The notes beneath the pieces were generated by a model. The model saw only the letters and a program-made list of their open reading frames with translations, searched no databases and was not told where the DNA came from. A DNA stretch of 64,000 nt, from the NCBI RefSeq assembly GCF_017498505.1, contig NZ_CP071798.1, forward strand, positions 1,674,001 to 1,738,000, written 5' to 3'. Position numbers and translations under genes: made by a program. Numbering within the stretch: position 1 is the first letter of the stretch; the number at the start of each line of letters is the position of its first letter. Of this stretch, positions 8,556 through 19,365 are shown piece by piece. The DNA is from Sporosarcina sp. Te-1 (lineage in GTDB: Bacteria; Bacillota; Bacilli; Bacillales_A; Planococcaceae).

Positions 8556-8627
8556 GCCCTCGTGGTGCAATGGATAGCACGCAAGATTCCGGTTCTTGAA
8601 ATGTGGGTTCGACTCCTGCCGAGGGCG
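8556..8627 (+). tRNA. tRNA-Arg, anticodon CCG
   Basis: Cloverleaf by eye: acceptor arms GCCCTCG / CGAGGGC with discriminator G. D arm GTGC-AATGGATA-GCAC. Anticodon arm CAAGA-TTCCGGT-TCTTG, giving anticodon CCG. T arm GTGGG-TTCGACT-CCTGC with two wobble pairs. The 3' CCA is not encoded (TCA follows). It is a single gene with its own promoter and terminator, between clpP and the crh cluster. B. subtilis carries a tRNA-Arg in the same neighbourhood. Confidence 0.95.
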
Positions 8628-8633
8628 TCATCA

Positions 8634-8673
8634 AATACTTTATTCAGATTCTATCTGGATAAGGTATTTTTTT
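8634..8673 (+). terminator. Terminator of tRNA-Arg
   Basis: 16-base arms AATACTTTATTCAGAT / ATCTGGATAAGGTATT with few mismatches and a 3-base loop, then T7. Confidence 0.85.
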
Positions 8674-8734
8674 ATACCGAATAAACCGTTCCTCCTTAAA
8701 GAAACGGCTTCCCTCTCCTCAAGAAACAGACAGC

Positions 8735-8769
8735 AGCGCTGGCATGGCAGGTTCCTGCTTTCCAGCGCT
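8735..8769. terminator. Hairpin after crh, probably bidirectional terminator
   Basis: Outer stem AGCGCTGG / CCAGCGCT encloses a second stem GCAGG / CCTGC. It lies 10 bases past the crh stop. The T-tract (TTTT) is on the plus side; on the minus side only scattered T follow, so termination of the crh operon here is likely but not certain. Confidence 0.5.
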
Positions 8770-8778
8770 TTTATCATG

Positions 8779-9036
8779 TCAGTTTTCCTTCTCGACTAAT
8801 TCTGAAAGCGTATCAATGGCTTTCTCTTCGTCTACGCCATCCGCCATCAATGTGATAGAAGTCCCTCTTGCAACTGCCAGGCTCATGATACCCATGATGC
8901 TTTTGGCGTTTACTTGGCGCTCGTCCTTCTTTAAAAATACGTCCGACGAGAAGCGATTGGCCTCTTGGACAAACAAGGCCGCCTGTCTTGCCTGCAAACC
9001 GGTTTTCATTTTCACTTCGACTGTTTTTTCCACCAT
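8779..9036 (-). CDS. crh: Catabolite repression HPr-like protein Crh
   Basis: HPr paralogue used only for regulation. It is phosphorylated on Ser46 by HprK and then acts as a CcpA corepressor. Residue 15 is Gln instead of the catalytic His of HPr (KTGLQARQAA), so it cannot carry phosphate in the PTS. Ser46 is present in VNAKSIMGIMSL. Position 18 is Gln rather than the more usual Pro after Arg17. The start at 9036 (MVEKTVEVKMK) follows AGAGGAG and gives 85 residues. It is the last gene of the yvcI-rapZ-yvcK-whiA-crh cluster. Confidence 0.96.
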   Translation of the reverse strand: MVEKTVEVKMKTGLQARQAALFVQEANRFSSDVFLKKDERQVNAKSIMGIMSLAVARGTSITLMADGVDEEKAIDTLSELVEKEN

Positions 9037-9072
9037 TACACTTGGCTCCTCTCTACTCACTGATTTCATCTA

Positions 9073-10014
9073 TTATTGAATGCCGCCGCCCCGAAGTTTA
9101 TCTGCAATCTCTTCGATTTTGCGCAGCCGATGATTCACGCCTGATTTACTGACCGGTCCGCCCGAGACCATTTCCCCTAATTCCTTAAGGGTCACATCCT
9201 GATTTTCCACGCGCAGCCGGGCAATTTCCTGAAGGCGGTCCGGCAATTGATCGATGCCAATCGTACTTTCGATGAATTTGATATTTTCCACTTGACGCTG
9301 TGCCGCACCGATTGTTTTATTCAGGTTGGCAGTCTCGCAGTTCACGAGTCGATTGACACTATTACGCATATCCCTCAAAATCCGGACATCCTCAAATTTC
9401 ATCAAAGAAACATGGGCGCCAATCAGACTGAGGAAATCCGATATTTTCTCCGCCTCTTTCAAGTACGCGATATATCCTTTTTTCCGCTCAATCGATTTGG
9501 CATTTAGATAAAAACTGTTCATCATTTCCACTAGCGCCTCACTATGCTCTTTATAGAAAGAGAACATCTCCAAATGATAGGAAGATGTTTCGGGGTTGTT
9601 CACCGAACCGCCGGCCAAGAAGGCGCCTCTCAAATACGCTCGTTTGCAACAGTCATTTTCGACTAATGGAGCGGCAATCTCATTGTTGAACTGAAACGTG
9701 CCGGTCAAAATATACAAATCCTCGAGAAGCTGTTTGGCACCCTCCCTGATTCTACATATGTATATATTGTTCTTTTTCAGTCTCATTTTTTTACGTACAA
9801 GCAATTCCACTTTATAAGGATACAGTTTCTTGACATTGGAATACAGACGCCTGGCAATCGCCGCGTTTTCTGTTTGAACATCCAGGCTCAGCTGTTTGTT
9901 CGAGAAGGATAAAGCGCCATTCATCCGAATGAATGCCGAAATCTCGGCTTTGATGCAACAATCATCAGACTCCACCTGCGTCAATTCCTTCTTCACTTCT
10001 GCCGCAAAAGACAT
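9073..10014 (-). CDS. whiA: DNA-binding protein WhiA
   Basis: LAGLIDADG-like N-terminal fold (about residues 1-220) joined to a C-terminal helix-turn-helix (about 230-310, [13 protein letters not shown] and [15 protein letters not shown]). In B. subtilis WhiA influences chromosome segregation and division. The ATG at 10014 ([12 protein letters not shown]) has AAAGGGG 6 bases upstream. It is 313 residues long, sits between yvcK and crh, and precedes crh by 36 bases. Confidence 0.96.
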   Translation of the reverse strand: MSFAAEVKKELTQVESDDCCIKAEISAFIRMNGALSFSNKQLSLDVQTENAAIARRLYSNVKKLYPYKVELLVRKKMRLKKNNIYICRIREGAKQLLEDLYILTGTFQFNNEIAAPLVENDCCKRAYLRGAFLAGGSVNNPETSSYHLEMFSFYKEHSEALVEMMNSFYLNAKSIERKKGYIAYLKEAEKISDFLSLIGAHVSLMKFEDVRILRDMRNSVNRLVNCETANLNKTIGAAQRQVENIKFIESTIGIDQLPDRLQEIARLRVENQDVTLKELGEMVSGGPVSKSGVNHRLRKIEEIADKLRGGGIQ

Positions 10015-10044
10015 GATAATCCCCTTTCCCGGCACTTCCACATG

Positions 10045-11019
10045 TTATCGGGCCGTTTCATTTTCTATAAAATCCATTACCCATGAAGCCACTTTATCCG
10101 CGTCATGGATGACCCTGCCATCCGTTACAATTGAAATGGGCTCTATGAAGATACGGGAAACAATTTCTTGCAGCGCCTCTAAATCGTTTTCCACTTGCCA
10201 CACTTGCCCCGAAAGGCCATGGCTTTGCAGTTCGGCGGATAAATCCGTCCCATTCAAAAGAACCGTATCGATAAAACTTGTTTCCGCATGATCGTGCAAG
10301 GCTTTCACATGCTCCGAAGCTGTATAGCGGTAGGTCTCGCCCGCCTGCGTCGTCAAATTGCCGATATATATCTTCTTCGCAGATGCCGACACGACAGCAT
10401 CCCTGATATCCCGTACCAAAATGGTCGGGAGAATGCTTGTGTATAGACTGCCCGGTCCGAAGATGATCAAGTCCGCTTGTTGGATCGCTCCCACCGTTTC
10501 CGGCAGCGGCTCCACCTCTTGCGGAGACAGATAGACCCTTCTGATTTTACTTCCATAGACGGGAATTTTCGATTCCCCTGTCACTATTGTCCCATCATCC
10601 AGTTCTGCATGCAACGTAATTCGTTGATTGGCAGCTGGCAAGACTTTGCCTTTAATGTTCAATACCCTGCCCATCTTCTCGATTGCCCGGGCAAAATCGC
10701 CGGTTATATCGGTCAGCGCAGCAAGCATCAGATTGCCGAGCGAATGGCCTTTGAGATCATCAGATGTCGCAAAACGATACTGAAACATCTTCTCGATCAG
10801 CGGCTCAACATCTGAAAGCGCTGCCATTACTTGGCGGATATCACCAGGAGGTGGAATATTGTATTGGTCCAATAATCTCCCGGAACTTCCCCCGTCGTCG
10901 GCCACAGTTACGACTGCAGTCAAATCGACGGGGAATTTCTTTAACCCGCGGAGCAATGTGGACAATCCGGTTCCGCCACCAAAGACGACAATTTTTTTCA
11001 TTTTACCGGATTGCATCAT
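10045..11019 (-). CDS. yvcK: Gluconeogenesis/morphology factor YvcK (CofD-like)
   Basis: CofD/UPF0052 family, with IVVFGGGTGLSTLLRGLK, VTVADDGGSSGRL and PPPGDIRQ forming the sugar-nucleotide binding pocket; YvcK binds UDP-sugars. In B. subtilis it is required for growth and shape on gluconeogenic carbon. The ATG at 11019 lies 8 bases after AAAGGG; 324 residues. It starts 4 bases after rapZ, so the genes are co-transcribed. Confidence 0.95.
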   Translation of the reverse strand: MMQSGKMKKIVVFGGGTGLSTLLRGLKKFPVDLTAVVTVADDGGSSGRLLDQYNIPPPGDIRQVMAALSDVEPLIEKMFQYRFATSDDLKGHSLGNLMLAALTDITGDFARAIEKMGRVLNIKGKVLPAANQRITLHAELDDGTIVTGESKIPVYGSKIRRVYLSPQEVEPLPETVGAIQQADLIIFGPGSLYTSILPTILVRDIRDAVVSASAKKIYIGNLTTQAGETYRYTASEHVKALHDHAETSFIDTVLLNGTDLSAELQSHGLSGQVWQVENDLEALQEIVSRIFIEPISIVTDGRVIHDADKVASWVMDFIENETAR

Positions 11020-11023
11020 GTTG

Positions 11024-11911
11024 TCAACCCTTTCTTTTCTCAATATCCCGATGGGTGATGATCGTCCGGTATTCCTCCTTAAACCGTTTACCGAAGTATT
11101 CGGCTAACGTGACCGAACGATGCTGGCCCCCGGTGCAGCCAAAAGCGATGACCACTTGGGATTTCCCCTCATTTTTATATTGCGGTATGAGAAATTTGAA
11201 TAGATCTGTCAATTTCTCAATCAGCATCTGTGTATCATTCCATTTCAGGACGTATTCAGATACTTCCGATTCCAGCCCGGTTTTCGGTTTCAGCTCCTGG
11301 ATGTAATACGGGTTAGGCAAAAACCGGACGTCGAATACTACGTCGGCATCAATCGGCATGCCATGTTTAAAACCGAAGGAGATGAAGTTGACTGTGAATA
11401 ACGTACTTCCTTTGGAAGAGAACTCGGCCATGATTTTCTCCCGCAGCTCCCTCGGCTTCAGCTTCGACGTGTTGTAAATGGAGCGCGCACGGCCTTTCAA
11501 TTCTGAAAGCAAGAGGCGTTCCTTGCGAATGCCGGTTAGCGGCAGGCCTCCCTCGGCCAATGGATGCGAGCGCCGGGTCTCCTTGTAACGTCTGACCAAC
11601 GTTTCGTCTTCCGCATCGAGGAACAGCAGTTGGACCGCGACGCCTTCCATCTTGTTGAGATCATCCAATGCACCGATGAGCGAATCGAATAGATCGCCAC
11701 CGCGTGTATCCATGACAGCCGCGATGCGCCGCATCTTCGTTTCCGATCTCATCATCAAATCCAAGAATGTCACCATCAGTTCTGGCGGCAAATTATCGAT
11801 GCAATAAAACCCCAAATCCTCAAAGCTTTGCATTGCAACGGTCTTGCCTGCCCCGGACATGCCGGTGATGATGACGACTTCGACATCACTGTTTGGCTTT
11901 TCCTTTTCCAT
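11024..11911 (-). CDS. rapZ: RNase adapter/nucleotide-binding protein RapZ (YvcJ)
   Basis: P-loop protein: Walker [11 protein letters not shown] near residue 17, DNLPPEL, and a C-terminal domain with [11 protein letters not shown] and [10 protein letters not shown]. In E. coli RapZ controls glmS through sRNA decay; in B. subtilis YvcJ hydrolyses GTP and affects competence. I prefer ATG 11911 (295 residues, the B. subtilis length). The alternative TTG 11920 lies only 3 bases from the GGAGGG. It follows yvcI by 5 bases. Confidence 0.94.
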   Translation of the reverse strand: MEKEKPNSDVEVVIITGMSGAGKTVAMQSFEDLGFYCIDNLPPELMVTFLDLMMRSETKMRRIAAVMDTRGGDLFDSLIGALDDLNKMEGVAVQLLFLDAEDETLVRRYKETRRSHPLAEGGLPLTGIRKERLLLSELKGRARSIYNTSKLKPRELREKIMAEFSSKGSTLFTVNFISFGFKHGMPIDADVVFDVRFLPNPYYIQELKPKTGLESEVSEYVLKWNDTQMLIEKLTDLFKFLIPQYKNEGKSQVVIAFGCTGGQHRSVTLAEYFGKRFKEEYRTIITHRDIEKRKG

Positions 11912-11916
11912 TCTAG

Positions 11917-12396
11917 TCAATCACCCTCCGTTGAATTTTGAAGTTCGTACCGCAGCAACTTAAATTCCTCGGTGTAATAGAACGTGCCGTATTGGATGGA
12001 TTGAGGCGATGAGATGGCAAATAAAAGATTCATGCGATCCCCTTCCGCCATCGGCAACGTGTGGAGTGCTTCAACATCATGCCATTCCAATACGCCTTCC
12101 CGATTCGATTCATACGGGATGCCCGACAAATCGTTCGCGACAAATGTGAATAGCATCCATTCATCTATCACTTCACGGCCATCTTCATCCATGATCATCA
12201 TTGTATAGATCCCTTTTAGGTGCGGATGCATCGGGGTAGCTCCGGTTTCCTCCGTGAATTCACGAATGGCTGCCTCATATATCGATTCGCCCGGGTCCAT
12301 TTTGCCGCCGGGCGCAACATACCAACCTCTTCTTGGCTTTTTTAGTAATAGAACTTGCCCATCCTTGACGACAAGTAAATTTGCGATTCTTTGCAT
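11917..12396 (-). CDS. yvcI: Nudix hydrolase YvcI (MutT/Nudix family)
   Basis: 159 residues with a full Nudix box, [20 protein letters not shown] followed by ETGA, near residues 38-60. The probable activity is pyrophosphohydrolysis of a nucleotide or RNA 5' end, but the substrate is not evident. Start ATG 12396 ([10 protein letters not shown]) is preceded by GTGAGGAA. It is first in the yvcI-rapZ-yvcK-whiA-crh cluster. Confidence 0.92.
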   Translation of the reverse strand: MQRIANLLVVKDGQVLLLKKPRRGWYVAPGGKMDPGESIYEAAIREFTEETGATPMHPHLKGIYTMMIMDEDGREVIDEWMLFTFVANDLSGIPYESNREGVLEWHDVEALHTLPMAEGDRMNLLFAISSPQSIQYGTFYYTEEFKLLRYELQNSTEGD

Positions 12397-12430
12397 TGGC
12401 GGTTCCTCACTTTTTAGCATGCATATAACT

Positions 12431-12460
12431 AGTATACAACGATTTTGATACAAACAACAA
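12431..12460 (-). promoter_or_regulatory. Promoter of the yvcI-crh cluster
   Basis: Minus strand TTGTTG (12460-12455), 18 bases, TATACT (12436-12431), about 35 bases before the yvcI start. The remaining 12461-12612 interval holds nothing else I recognise. Confidence 0.55.
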
Positions 12461-12612
12461 AAAAAGAAGGCAACCTAGCCGAAGAACGGCAGATCACCTT
12501 AAAACTTACTATATTAAAAAGGGGGGTCAATTGATACTTCTACTATAACCTAAAGTTATTTCATTACCATTACAGGCATATTAAGGTTTGATTAAGTAGA
12601 AATTTAACAAAT

Positions 12613-12641
12613 GAGGTGGAGGAATCCATTTCCTCCACCTC
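12613..12641 (-). terminator. Hairpin after trxB
   Basis: GAGGTGGAGGAA / TTTCCTCCACCTC, near-perfect stem 17 bases past the trxB stop. On the minus strand it is followed by ATTTGTTAAATTT rather than a solid T-run. Confidence 0.65.
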
Positions 12642-12657
12642 TATAAGGCCCTGCCTC

Positions 12658-13620
<963 letters not shown>

Positions 13621-13704
13621 TCAGTTACATGTAAGCCTGCTCAAATCATATAAGATTCTAGTAGGCCATTCAATTTTTCTGCTTACTTCACATTCTTCTA
13701 TTGT

Positions 13705-15228
13705 TTAGGAATTGAAGTGCGGTAGAAATTCAATCAATTCATTTACATACTTGGTCAAAGTCGGGACCGAGATGCCGTATTTCTCCGCTAAAGCAGTCTT
13801 GGTTACGCCAGGGTAGCGTGACGACTGGAACATATAGTCCGTCGCGGCAGCCAGTGCCGATGGATTCCGGAAAGGGTACTTCTTCACGAGCGCCATTTCA
13901 CATAACGTAAACCACATTTGGAACAAATGCGTTCCTTCCTTATCGAGCGGTTGGTACTCCTCATACAATCGGTCTGTCGTCTCCAATGCGCGCAAAAAGG
14001 CGTCATCGAAACCAGACCCGGTTGAAAAGTCGTATTGCAAGCTGTGCGCTAGGAATAACTGCTCATAGACACTCAGCTTGGAAATATCGATATAGGTCGG
14101 ATGTGAAATGATCTCCTGTTTATGCGCAGATTTGCCAAGGAGATAGAACCCTAATAGCCTTTCACTCCGATATTTGTTTGCGATTTTGCTAAGCAGAAAC
14201 TCACGATCTTGTTCATAGGATGATGGCCTGACGGATGACTGGACATCTTTCCACGGTTCAAAGCCCGCCTTGGATGGATCGAGTTCAACCAACTTGGCAT
14301 ACGCCTGCTTTGCCATTTCCTCGTGGCCTGAAAAATAAGCGGAGTGGGATAGCCAGAAATAATAGCCCGCATCCCCTTCAAAGCCTCTTTTTTGCAAGCT
14401 GCGCAGCCAGTTGTACGCCTCTTCATGCTTGCCGACAAGCGCAAATGTCGCGCCTAACTTGTAGCGGTGCTCAAATTGATACGGTTTGATTTTGAGAAGG
14501 AGCTCCAATAACGAATCGAGCTTCTCCTTATCTTTCTCATAATAATAAAAGACCGCGAGATTGCACAACGCATGCAAGTTCCCTTTATTTTTCTGCAAGA
14601 CCTCATCCAGCAATTCTTTTGCCGGCGCGATTTTTCCGATATAGAAATACGCCAGCGCCAAGTTATTATAGGCCGCCCAAAACTCCGGATAATCGACAAT
14701 GATCGACTCCAGTATTTCGACTGCCTCTTCAAAACTTCCCGCCTCCATCAGCCGCCGCGCTTTCTCCTGCAAGAAATACACTTCGCTGTCAGGCATCTCT
14801 TCATCATCAAAGTACGCTTCCTCTTGTTCCGCAAAATCGATGATTTCCATTGACTCATCTGCTAACGGGCCATCCGGGGCGAGGGCGATATATTTCTCCG
14901 CATAGATCTTGGCGTCACGAAGCAAGCCTAAGTGGGCATGCACTTCTGCCAAGTAAAAAATGATTTCCTCTTCTTCCGGGCTTAAGCCATGGGCAGCTGT
15001 CAGCAGCTCATAGGCTTCCTCAAAACGTCCCTCCTCCATCACGAGTACGCCGTAATGCATGAGGATCATCGGATCGTTCGGGCTCAGTTCGACTGCTCGC
15101 CCAAAATATTTGTGCGCATCGTGGAACTTGTCACGCTGCATTGCCTGCAGGCCCTTTTTATAGTAAAACTCACCATCCGGGATAAATGAAATGACCTTCT
15201 TATTTATGTTGTTACGCTTATTATCCAA
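13705..15228 (-). CDS. yvcD: Tetratricopeptide-repeat protein YvcD
   Basis: 507 residues, soluble. Several TPR units occupy about residues 17-330, for example YYKKGLQAMQRDKFHDAHKY, EEAYELLTAAHGLSP and WAAYNNLALAYFYIGKIAPA. The C-terminal end (about 470-500, KTALAEKYGISVPTLTKYV) reads like a helix-turn-helix, so a DNA or protein recognition role is possible. TTG start with GGAGG 7 bases upstream. It lies between yvoF and trxB, as in B. subtilis; function unknown. Confidence 0.88.
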   Translation of the reverse strand: MDNKRNNINKKVISFIPDGEFYYKKGLQAMQRDKFHDAHKYFGRAVELSPNDPMILMHYGVLVMEEGRFEEAYELLTAAHGLSPEEEEIIFYLAEVHAHLGLLRDAKIYAEKYIALAPDGPLADESMEIIDFAEQEEAYFDDEEMPDSEVYFLQEKARRLMEAGSFEEAVEILESIIVDYPEFWAAYNNLALAYFYIGKIAPAKELLDEVLQKNKGNLHALCNLAVFYYYEKDKEKLDSLLELLLKIKPYQFEHRYKLGATFALVGKHEEAYNWLRSLQKRGFEGDAGYYFWLSHSAYFSGHEEMAKQAYAKLVELDPSKAGFEPWKDVQSSVRPSSYEQDREFLLSKIANKYRSERLLGFYLLGKSAHKQEIISHPTYIDISKLSVYEQLFLAHSLQYDFSTGSGFDDAFLRALETTDRLYEEYQPLDKEGTHLFQMWFTLCEMALVKKYPFRNPSALAAATDYMFQSSRYPGVTKTALAEKYGISVPTLTKYVNELIEFLPHFNS

Positions 15229-15241
15229 TCATATTCCTCCG

Positions 15242-15276
15242 AAAAAAGTTAGAAGGAACGTGCAGTACGTCCCTTC
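15242..15276 (-). terminator. Terminator of the hprK-yvoF operon
   Basis: GAAGGGACGT / ACGTTCCTTC stem with one mismatch, then TAACTTTTTTC on the minus strand, 42 bases after the yvoF stop and just before yvcD. Confidence 0.75.
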
Positions 15277-15318
15277 CAACAAACTTGCTCCATTATATCA
15301 TAACTTCTAGTCTCGTCA

Positions 15319-15861
15319 TCACTTTTTGACAGAATCCGTCAATGGCGCTTCTTTTGCTTTGCGTTCGCGCATCTGTTCCGCAGTGTAAATGATGCGCACC
15401 GGATTTCCGCCTGCCAGTACGCCTGGTGGGATGTCCCGGTTGACAAGAGATGCCGCCGAGACGATTGCACCATCGCCAATCTCCACCCCGGGCAAAATCG
15501 TCGTGTTCGCGCCGATCATCACTTCGCTGCCGATTACTACATCGCCGAGACGGTATTCGTCAATTAAATATTCATGCGCTAGGATGGTCGTATTGAAACC
15601 GATGATCGTATTTTCCCCAACTTTGATCCGTTCAGGAAACATTGTATCCGGCATCACCATCAATGCGAACGATGTCCGGTCACCGATTTCCATTTTTAAG
15701 AACGTTCGATAGAGGAAGTTCTTCATCGGAATGAATGGTGTATACCGGGCGATCTGAATGACCAAAAAATTTTTGGCCACTTTCCAAAAGGAGACGGTCT
15801 TATAGATATGCCAAAGGGAGTTTGCGCCTCCTTTCGCCGGATACCTCTCTGTCCGTCTCAC
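15319..15861 (-). CDS. yvoF: Left-handed beta-helix acyltransferase YvoF
   Basis: 180 residues. Hexapeptide repeats from about residue 75 ([44 protein letters not shown]) form a left-handed beta-helix typical of O-acetyltransferases, ending in the AGGNPVRII signature. The N-terminal 60 residues ([17 protein letters not shown]) are conserved in YvoF. The GTG start overlaps the ppaX stop by 4 bases. It is the last gene of hprK-lgt-yvoD-ppaX-yvoF; the acceptor is unknown. Confidence 0.9.
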   Translation of the reverse strand: MRRTERYPAKGGANSLWHIYKTVSFWKVAKNFLVIQIARYTPFIPMKNFLYRTFLKMEIGDRTSFALMVMPDTMFPERIKVGENTIIGFNTTILAHEYLIDEYRLGDVVIGSEVMIGANTTILPGVEIGDGAIVSAASLVNRDIPPGVLAGGNPVRIIYTAEQMRERKAKEAPLTDSVKK

Positions 15862-16511
15862 TGTTCTTCTCCATTTACGATAGCAAGAAGATCAGAGATA
15901 TGCTGCAACATATAATCAGGGTTAAAGGTTTGTAAAAACGCCTCCCCTTTAAGGGACCAGGCAACCCCGGCAGTACGGACGCCGGCATTCTTTCCGCCTT
16001 CAATATCATGATAGTTATCTCCGATCATCATCGCCTCATCCGCCGCAACACCCAATCGTTGCAACGCCAGCAGGATCGGCTCCGGATCCGGTTTCGGCTT
16101 TTGCACATCATCCAAGCTGACAATCGTCTCGAATATGTCTTCCACTTGAAGCAGACGCAGCCCTCGCAGGATCATATCCTTTCTCTTTGTAGAGACAAGC
16201 GCCATTTTAATGCCTAATGCATGCAGCTTATGTAGCGTGTCGGCTACTCCTTCGAACTCCGTAGCCAGTTCGTCATGATGTTCAATATTCCATTCCCGAT
16301 ATTCCGTTACAAGCTGTTCCGCTTTCAGAGGATCAATGGTACCGAACGATTCTACCAAAGTAGGACCGAGGAAGGGCACGATATGTTCACGTAGGTATTT
16401 TCCGGGATAATGCCGGTCGAGCACCGTTTGGAATGTCTGGATGATCAATTCGTTGGTATCCAGCAAGGTGCCGTCAAAATCAAATAATAAAGCTTTTATG
16501 GGTTTAGCCAT
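15858..16511 (-). CDS. ppaX: Pyrophosphatase PpaX (HAD superfamily)
   Basis: HAD hydrolase: motif [10 protein letters not shown] at residues 11-19, motif II VSTKRKD, motif III lysine in KPKPDPEP, and motif [12 protein letters not shown]. In B. subtilis PpaX removes pyrophosphate produced when HprK dephosphorylates HPr-Ser-P with phosphate, which explains its place in the hprK operon. 217 residues. Its start overlaps the yvoD end by 8 bases and its end overlaps yvoF by 4. Confidence 0.94.
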   Translation of the reverse strand: MAKPIKALLFDFDGTLLDTNELIIQTFQTVLDRHYPGKYLREHIVPFLGPTLVESFGTIDPLKAEQLVTEYREWNIEHHDELATEFEGVADTLHKLHALGIKMALVSTKRKDMILRGLRLLQVEDIFETIVSLDDVQKPKPDPEPILLALQRLGVAADEAMMIGDNYHDIEGGKNAGVRTAGVAWSLKGEAFLQTFNPDYMLQHISDLLAIVNGEEQ

Positions 16512-17445
16512 TCACAATGACCTCCTTCTGTTTCTGTCGTTCTGCTTGTTTCCAAAAATAGGCTACTACGATTGTCAATACAAACGCAGTGACAAGACGG
16601 ATGAGCAATAAAGGGAAGACCGGGATGCCAAGCGGAACAAAAATCAACGTATCTTCCACCACAGCGTGACAGGCGACGAGAAAGATGAAAGCAAGTGTTG
16701 CGTCTCGTTTGCTGACACCATCCTCTTGAACCGCTTGAATCATTACGCCAGCCCCATAGGCCAAGCCGATCACGAGACCCGCGACAAGTGTCATCGACGC
16801 ATTGGGCTGTACCCCGATCACCTTTGTGAACGGTGCCAGCGCATTTGAAAACTTTTGCAGGTAGTGCCGGTCCTTTAAAAATTGGACGATGACCATTAAC
16901 GGAATGACGATGAGCGCCAGTTGCAAAATGCCGAATGACGCTTTCTGCAACCCGAGCAGGCCAATGTCGATCCAGCCTTCCGGAGCTGCAGTGGCCTGAG
17001 GCGCCATGCCATACTTCGCCAGCTCGCCGCCGCCTTTCCAAACTAAGTTTATGATGATGCCGGAGAACGCAGCCAAGCCAAAACGGACAACTAGGACGAC
17101 CCAAAGTTTAACGCCGACTTTTAACGCAACACCCGTCTCAATGAATATATTATGGGCGAAGCTTAACATGACGGCGACAATGAACACTTCTTTCACTGTC
17201 AGGTCAAGCGATAAAATACCCGCGATGCCCGCGTATAAGTTCAATGCATTGCCTAACACGAGCGGTATGGCTGCTTCCCCACTTAGACCGAATAGGCCCA
17301 TAAATGGCGAGATGAGCTTCACGACCCACGGTAAAATCGGTGTATGCTGCAGGATGACAACTAGGATGGTAATCGGGAATATGATCTTTCCCAATGTCCA
17401 TGTTGTTGTCAGACCCGCTTTTAAACCATTTTGTAACGTTCTCAT
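16504..17445 (-). CDS. yvoD: Nucleoside-recognition (Gate) domain membrane protein YvoD
   Basis: 313 residues with about eight hydrophobic segments. It has two Gate-like halves, one around LPWVVKLISPFMGLFGLSGE and one around ALAPFTKVIGVQPNASMTLV, resembling the paired spore-maturation SpmA/SpmB and nucleoside-recognition families. Transported or bound ligand unknown. I place the start at ATG 17445, 8 bases after AAGGGG; the ATG at 17469 lies inside the lgt stop and lacks an SD. It is the middle gene of the hprK operon. Confidence 0.85.
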   Translation of the reverse strand: MRTLQNGLKAGLTTTWTLGKIIFPITILVVILQHTPILPWVVKLISPFMGLFGLSGEAAIPLVLGNALNLYAGIAGILSLDLTVKEVFIVAVMLSFAHNIFIETGVALKVGVKLWVVLVVRFGLAAFSGIIINLVWKGGGELAKYGMAPQATAAPEGWIDIGLLGLQKASFGILQLALIVIPLMVIVQFLKDRHYLQKFSNALAPFTKVIGVQPNASMTLVAGLVIGLAYGAGVMIQAVQEDGVSKRDATLAFIFLVACHAVVEDTLIFVPLGIPVFPLLLIRLVTAFVLTIVVAYFWKQAERQKQKEVIVNG

Positions 17446-17461
17446 TTCCTTGACCCCTTGT

Positions 17462-18268
17462 TTATTCATCTAGATAGGTTACTTTCACTTTCTGTATGAA
17501 TCGTCTATAAATAAAGAGACTGATTCCGGCCACGATAGCAAGGATGGATACAATTTGCGCCGCCCGCAGATCTCCTCCGTACAGACTGTCCGTTCGCATG
17601 CCTTCGATGAAAAACCGACCAATTGAATACCAAACAAGATAGAAGAAAAATACTTCCCCGCGCTTCAAATTCATTCTCCTGATGACTAACACGATTAACA
17701 ACCCAACAACATTCCAAAGGGATTCATACAGGAAGGTCGGATGATAGGTTACGCCGTCTATTGTCATTTGGTTCATGATCCAATCGGGAATGATCGTGTT
17801 TTGCATGAATGCTTCCGATACGGGTCCTCCATGCGCCTCCTGGTTGATGAAGTTCCCCCATCTGCCGATGATTTGGCCGATTAAAATACCCGGCACTGCG
17901 ATATCCGCAACTTTCCAAAATGAAACGCCCCGCTTCTTCGTATAAAAATAGGCTGTCAAGAATGCCCCGATAAGGGCTCCATGTATGGCGATTCCACCTT
18001 CCCAAGTTTTAATAATATCGGCTGGGTGGTTCTTGTACATATCCCATTGAAAAATAACATAATAAATCCGCGCACTGATAATTGAAATGGGAACGGCCCA
18101 AATGAGCAAGTCCGTCAAAAAATCAGGGTGCATGCCCCGCTTGACCATCTCCCGTTGCACGACAAGGAAGGCCAGTACAATGCCGAGTGTAATTAAGATT
18201 CCATACCACCGGACCGAGATGGGTCCTAACTCAAATGCAATCGGGTTGATTGCAGCCAATTCAAACAT
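17462..18268 (-). CDS. lgt: Prolipoprotein diacylglyceryl transferase
   Basis: Membrane enzyme that attaches diacylglycerol to the lipobox cysteine of prolipoproteins such as PrsA, encoded at 31.1 kb. About seven transmembrane segments. GGIAIHGALIG contains the essential histidine near 103, and IGRWGNFINQEAHGG is the Lgt signature. RRGEV-like NLKRGEVFF and GRFFIEGMRTDS complete the family pattern. 268 residues. It follows hprK by 3 bases. Confidence 0.97.
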   Translation of the reverse strand: MFELAAINPIAFELGPISVRWYGILITLGIVLAFLVVQREMVKRGMHPDFLTDLLIWAVPISIISARIYYVIFQWDMYKNHPADIIKTWEGGIAIHGALIGAFLTAYFYTKKRGVSFWKVADIAVPGILIGQIIGRWGNFINQEAHGGPVSEAFMQNTIIPDWIMNQMTIDGVTYHPTFLYESLWNVVGLLIVLVIRRMNLKRGEVFFFYLVWYSIGRFFIEGMRTDSLYGGDLRAAQIVSILAIVAGISLFIYRRFIQKVKVTYLDE

Positions 18269-18271
18269 ATA

Positions 18272-19222
18272 TCATTCGTTCCCCTCTGTTTCCACAGGCA
18301 TCGTTTTCCTGTTTATTTCCATTTCTAATTTCTTCGTAAAACTTTCCGCTGCATTGATTCCGAGACGTTTCATCCGATAATCCATAGCAGCAACTTCAAT
18401 AATGACAGATAAGTTCCGTCCCGGGCGGACAGGAACCGTCAGTTTCGTTAATTCGGAGTCCATGATTGCCATCTTCTCTTCATCGATGCCTAATCGATCA
18501 TATACCTTGGTTGGATCCCATACTTCCAGATCAATGACCAGCAAAACACGTTTATCATCTTTGACCGCACTGGCTCCAAACAATGTCATCATATCAATAA
18601 TGCCGATGCCTCGTATCTCCAACATATGCCGAAGAAGCTTCGGCGCATTGCCGATCAAAACATTTTTAGCGACTTGCCTTATCTCAATGCTGTCATCGGC
18701 AACCAGGCGATGGCCCCGTTTCACAAGTTCCAACGCAGTTTCGCTCTTCCCGACACCGCTTTTGCCGGTGATAAGGACACCGATCCCATACACATCCACC
18801 AATACACCATGCACGGTCGTCATCGGAGCGAGACGTCCTTCCAAATAATTGGTGAGCATGCCAGAAAAACGAGTTGTCGGATTATCTGTTTGGAGCACTG
18901 GAATGTGGCATTTTTCAGCGGCCATTTGCATCTCCTCAGGGACGTCCTGTCTATGAGCGACAATGATGGCAGGCGTCATTTCGGAGCAGAGCCGCTCCAT
19001 CCGTTCGATCCGTACCTCGGGCGGAAGGCTGTAAAAAAACGCAAGTTCTGTTTTGCCTAACAGCTGCACTCTTGCGGCGGGATAATATTCGAAAAAACCG
19101 GCTAGTTCCAAGCCAGGCCTTGAGATATCGCTCAATGTAATGCCGCGATTCAGCCCTGCTTCCCCTGCTAATAAAGCAAGATCAAACTTTTCTTGTATAT
19201 CTTTGACTATCACCTTAGACAA
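18272..19222 (-). CDS. hprK: HPr kinase/phosphorylase
   Basis: Bifunctional sensor kinase that phosphorylates HPr and Crh on Ser46 and reverses the reaction with phosphate. Walker [24 protein letters not shown] and the HprK signature [16 protein letters not shown] are present, with the C-terminal VPVRPGRNL. The TTG at 19222 ([13 protein letters not shown]) aligns with the family N-terminus and has a long GAGGTGGGGGGA SD. Longer in-frame starts lie before it. 316 residues. It heads the operon ending in yvoF. Confidence 0.95.
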   Translation of the reverse strand: MSKVIVKDIQEKFDLALLAGEAGLNRGITLSDISRPGLELAGFFEYYPAARVQLLGKTELAFFYSLPPEVRIERMERLCSEMTPAIIVAHRQDVPEEMQMAAEKCHIPVLQTDNPTTRFSGMLTNYLEGRLAPMTTVHGVLVDVYGIGVLITGKSGVGKSETALELVKRGHRLVADDSIEIRQVAKNVLIGNAPKLLRHMLEIRGIGIIDMMTLFGASAVKDDKRVLLVIDLEVWDPTKVYDRLGIDEEKMAIMDSELTKLTVPVRPGRNLSVIIEVAAMDYRMKRLGINAAESFTKKLEMEINRKTMPVETEGNE

Positions 19223-19314
19223 TATTCCCCCCACCTCTCGTCGAATGTCCTTGCACCATTTTACCATGAACCGTTTCAATTGAAATCAATTCAGCATGAA
19301 AACGGACAATTGCA

Positions 19315-19351
19315 TAAAAAAAGTCATCATGACAGGAAGTCATGACAACTT
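19315..19351 (-). terminator. Terminator of yvlB
   Basis: AAGTTGTCATGAC / GTCATGATGACTT stem (minus strand), one mismatch, followed by T7. It lies 14 bases after the yvlB stop. Confidence 0.85.
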
Positions 19352-19365
19352 TTTTCTTTCCTATA

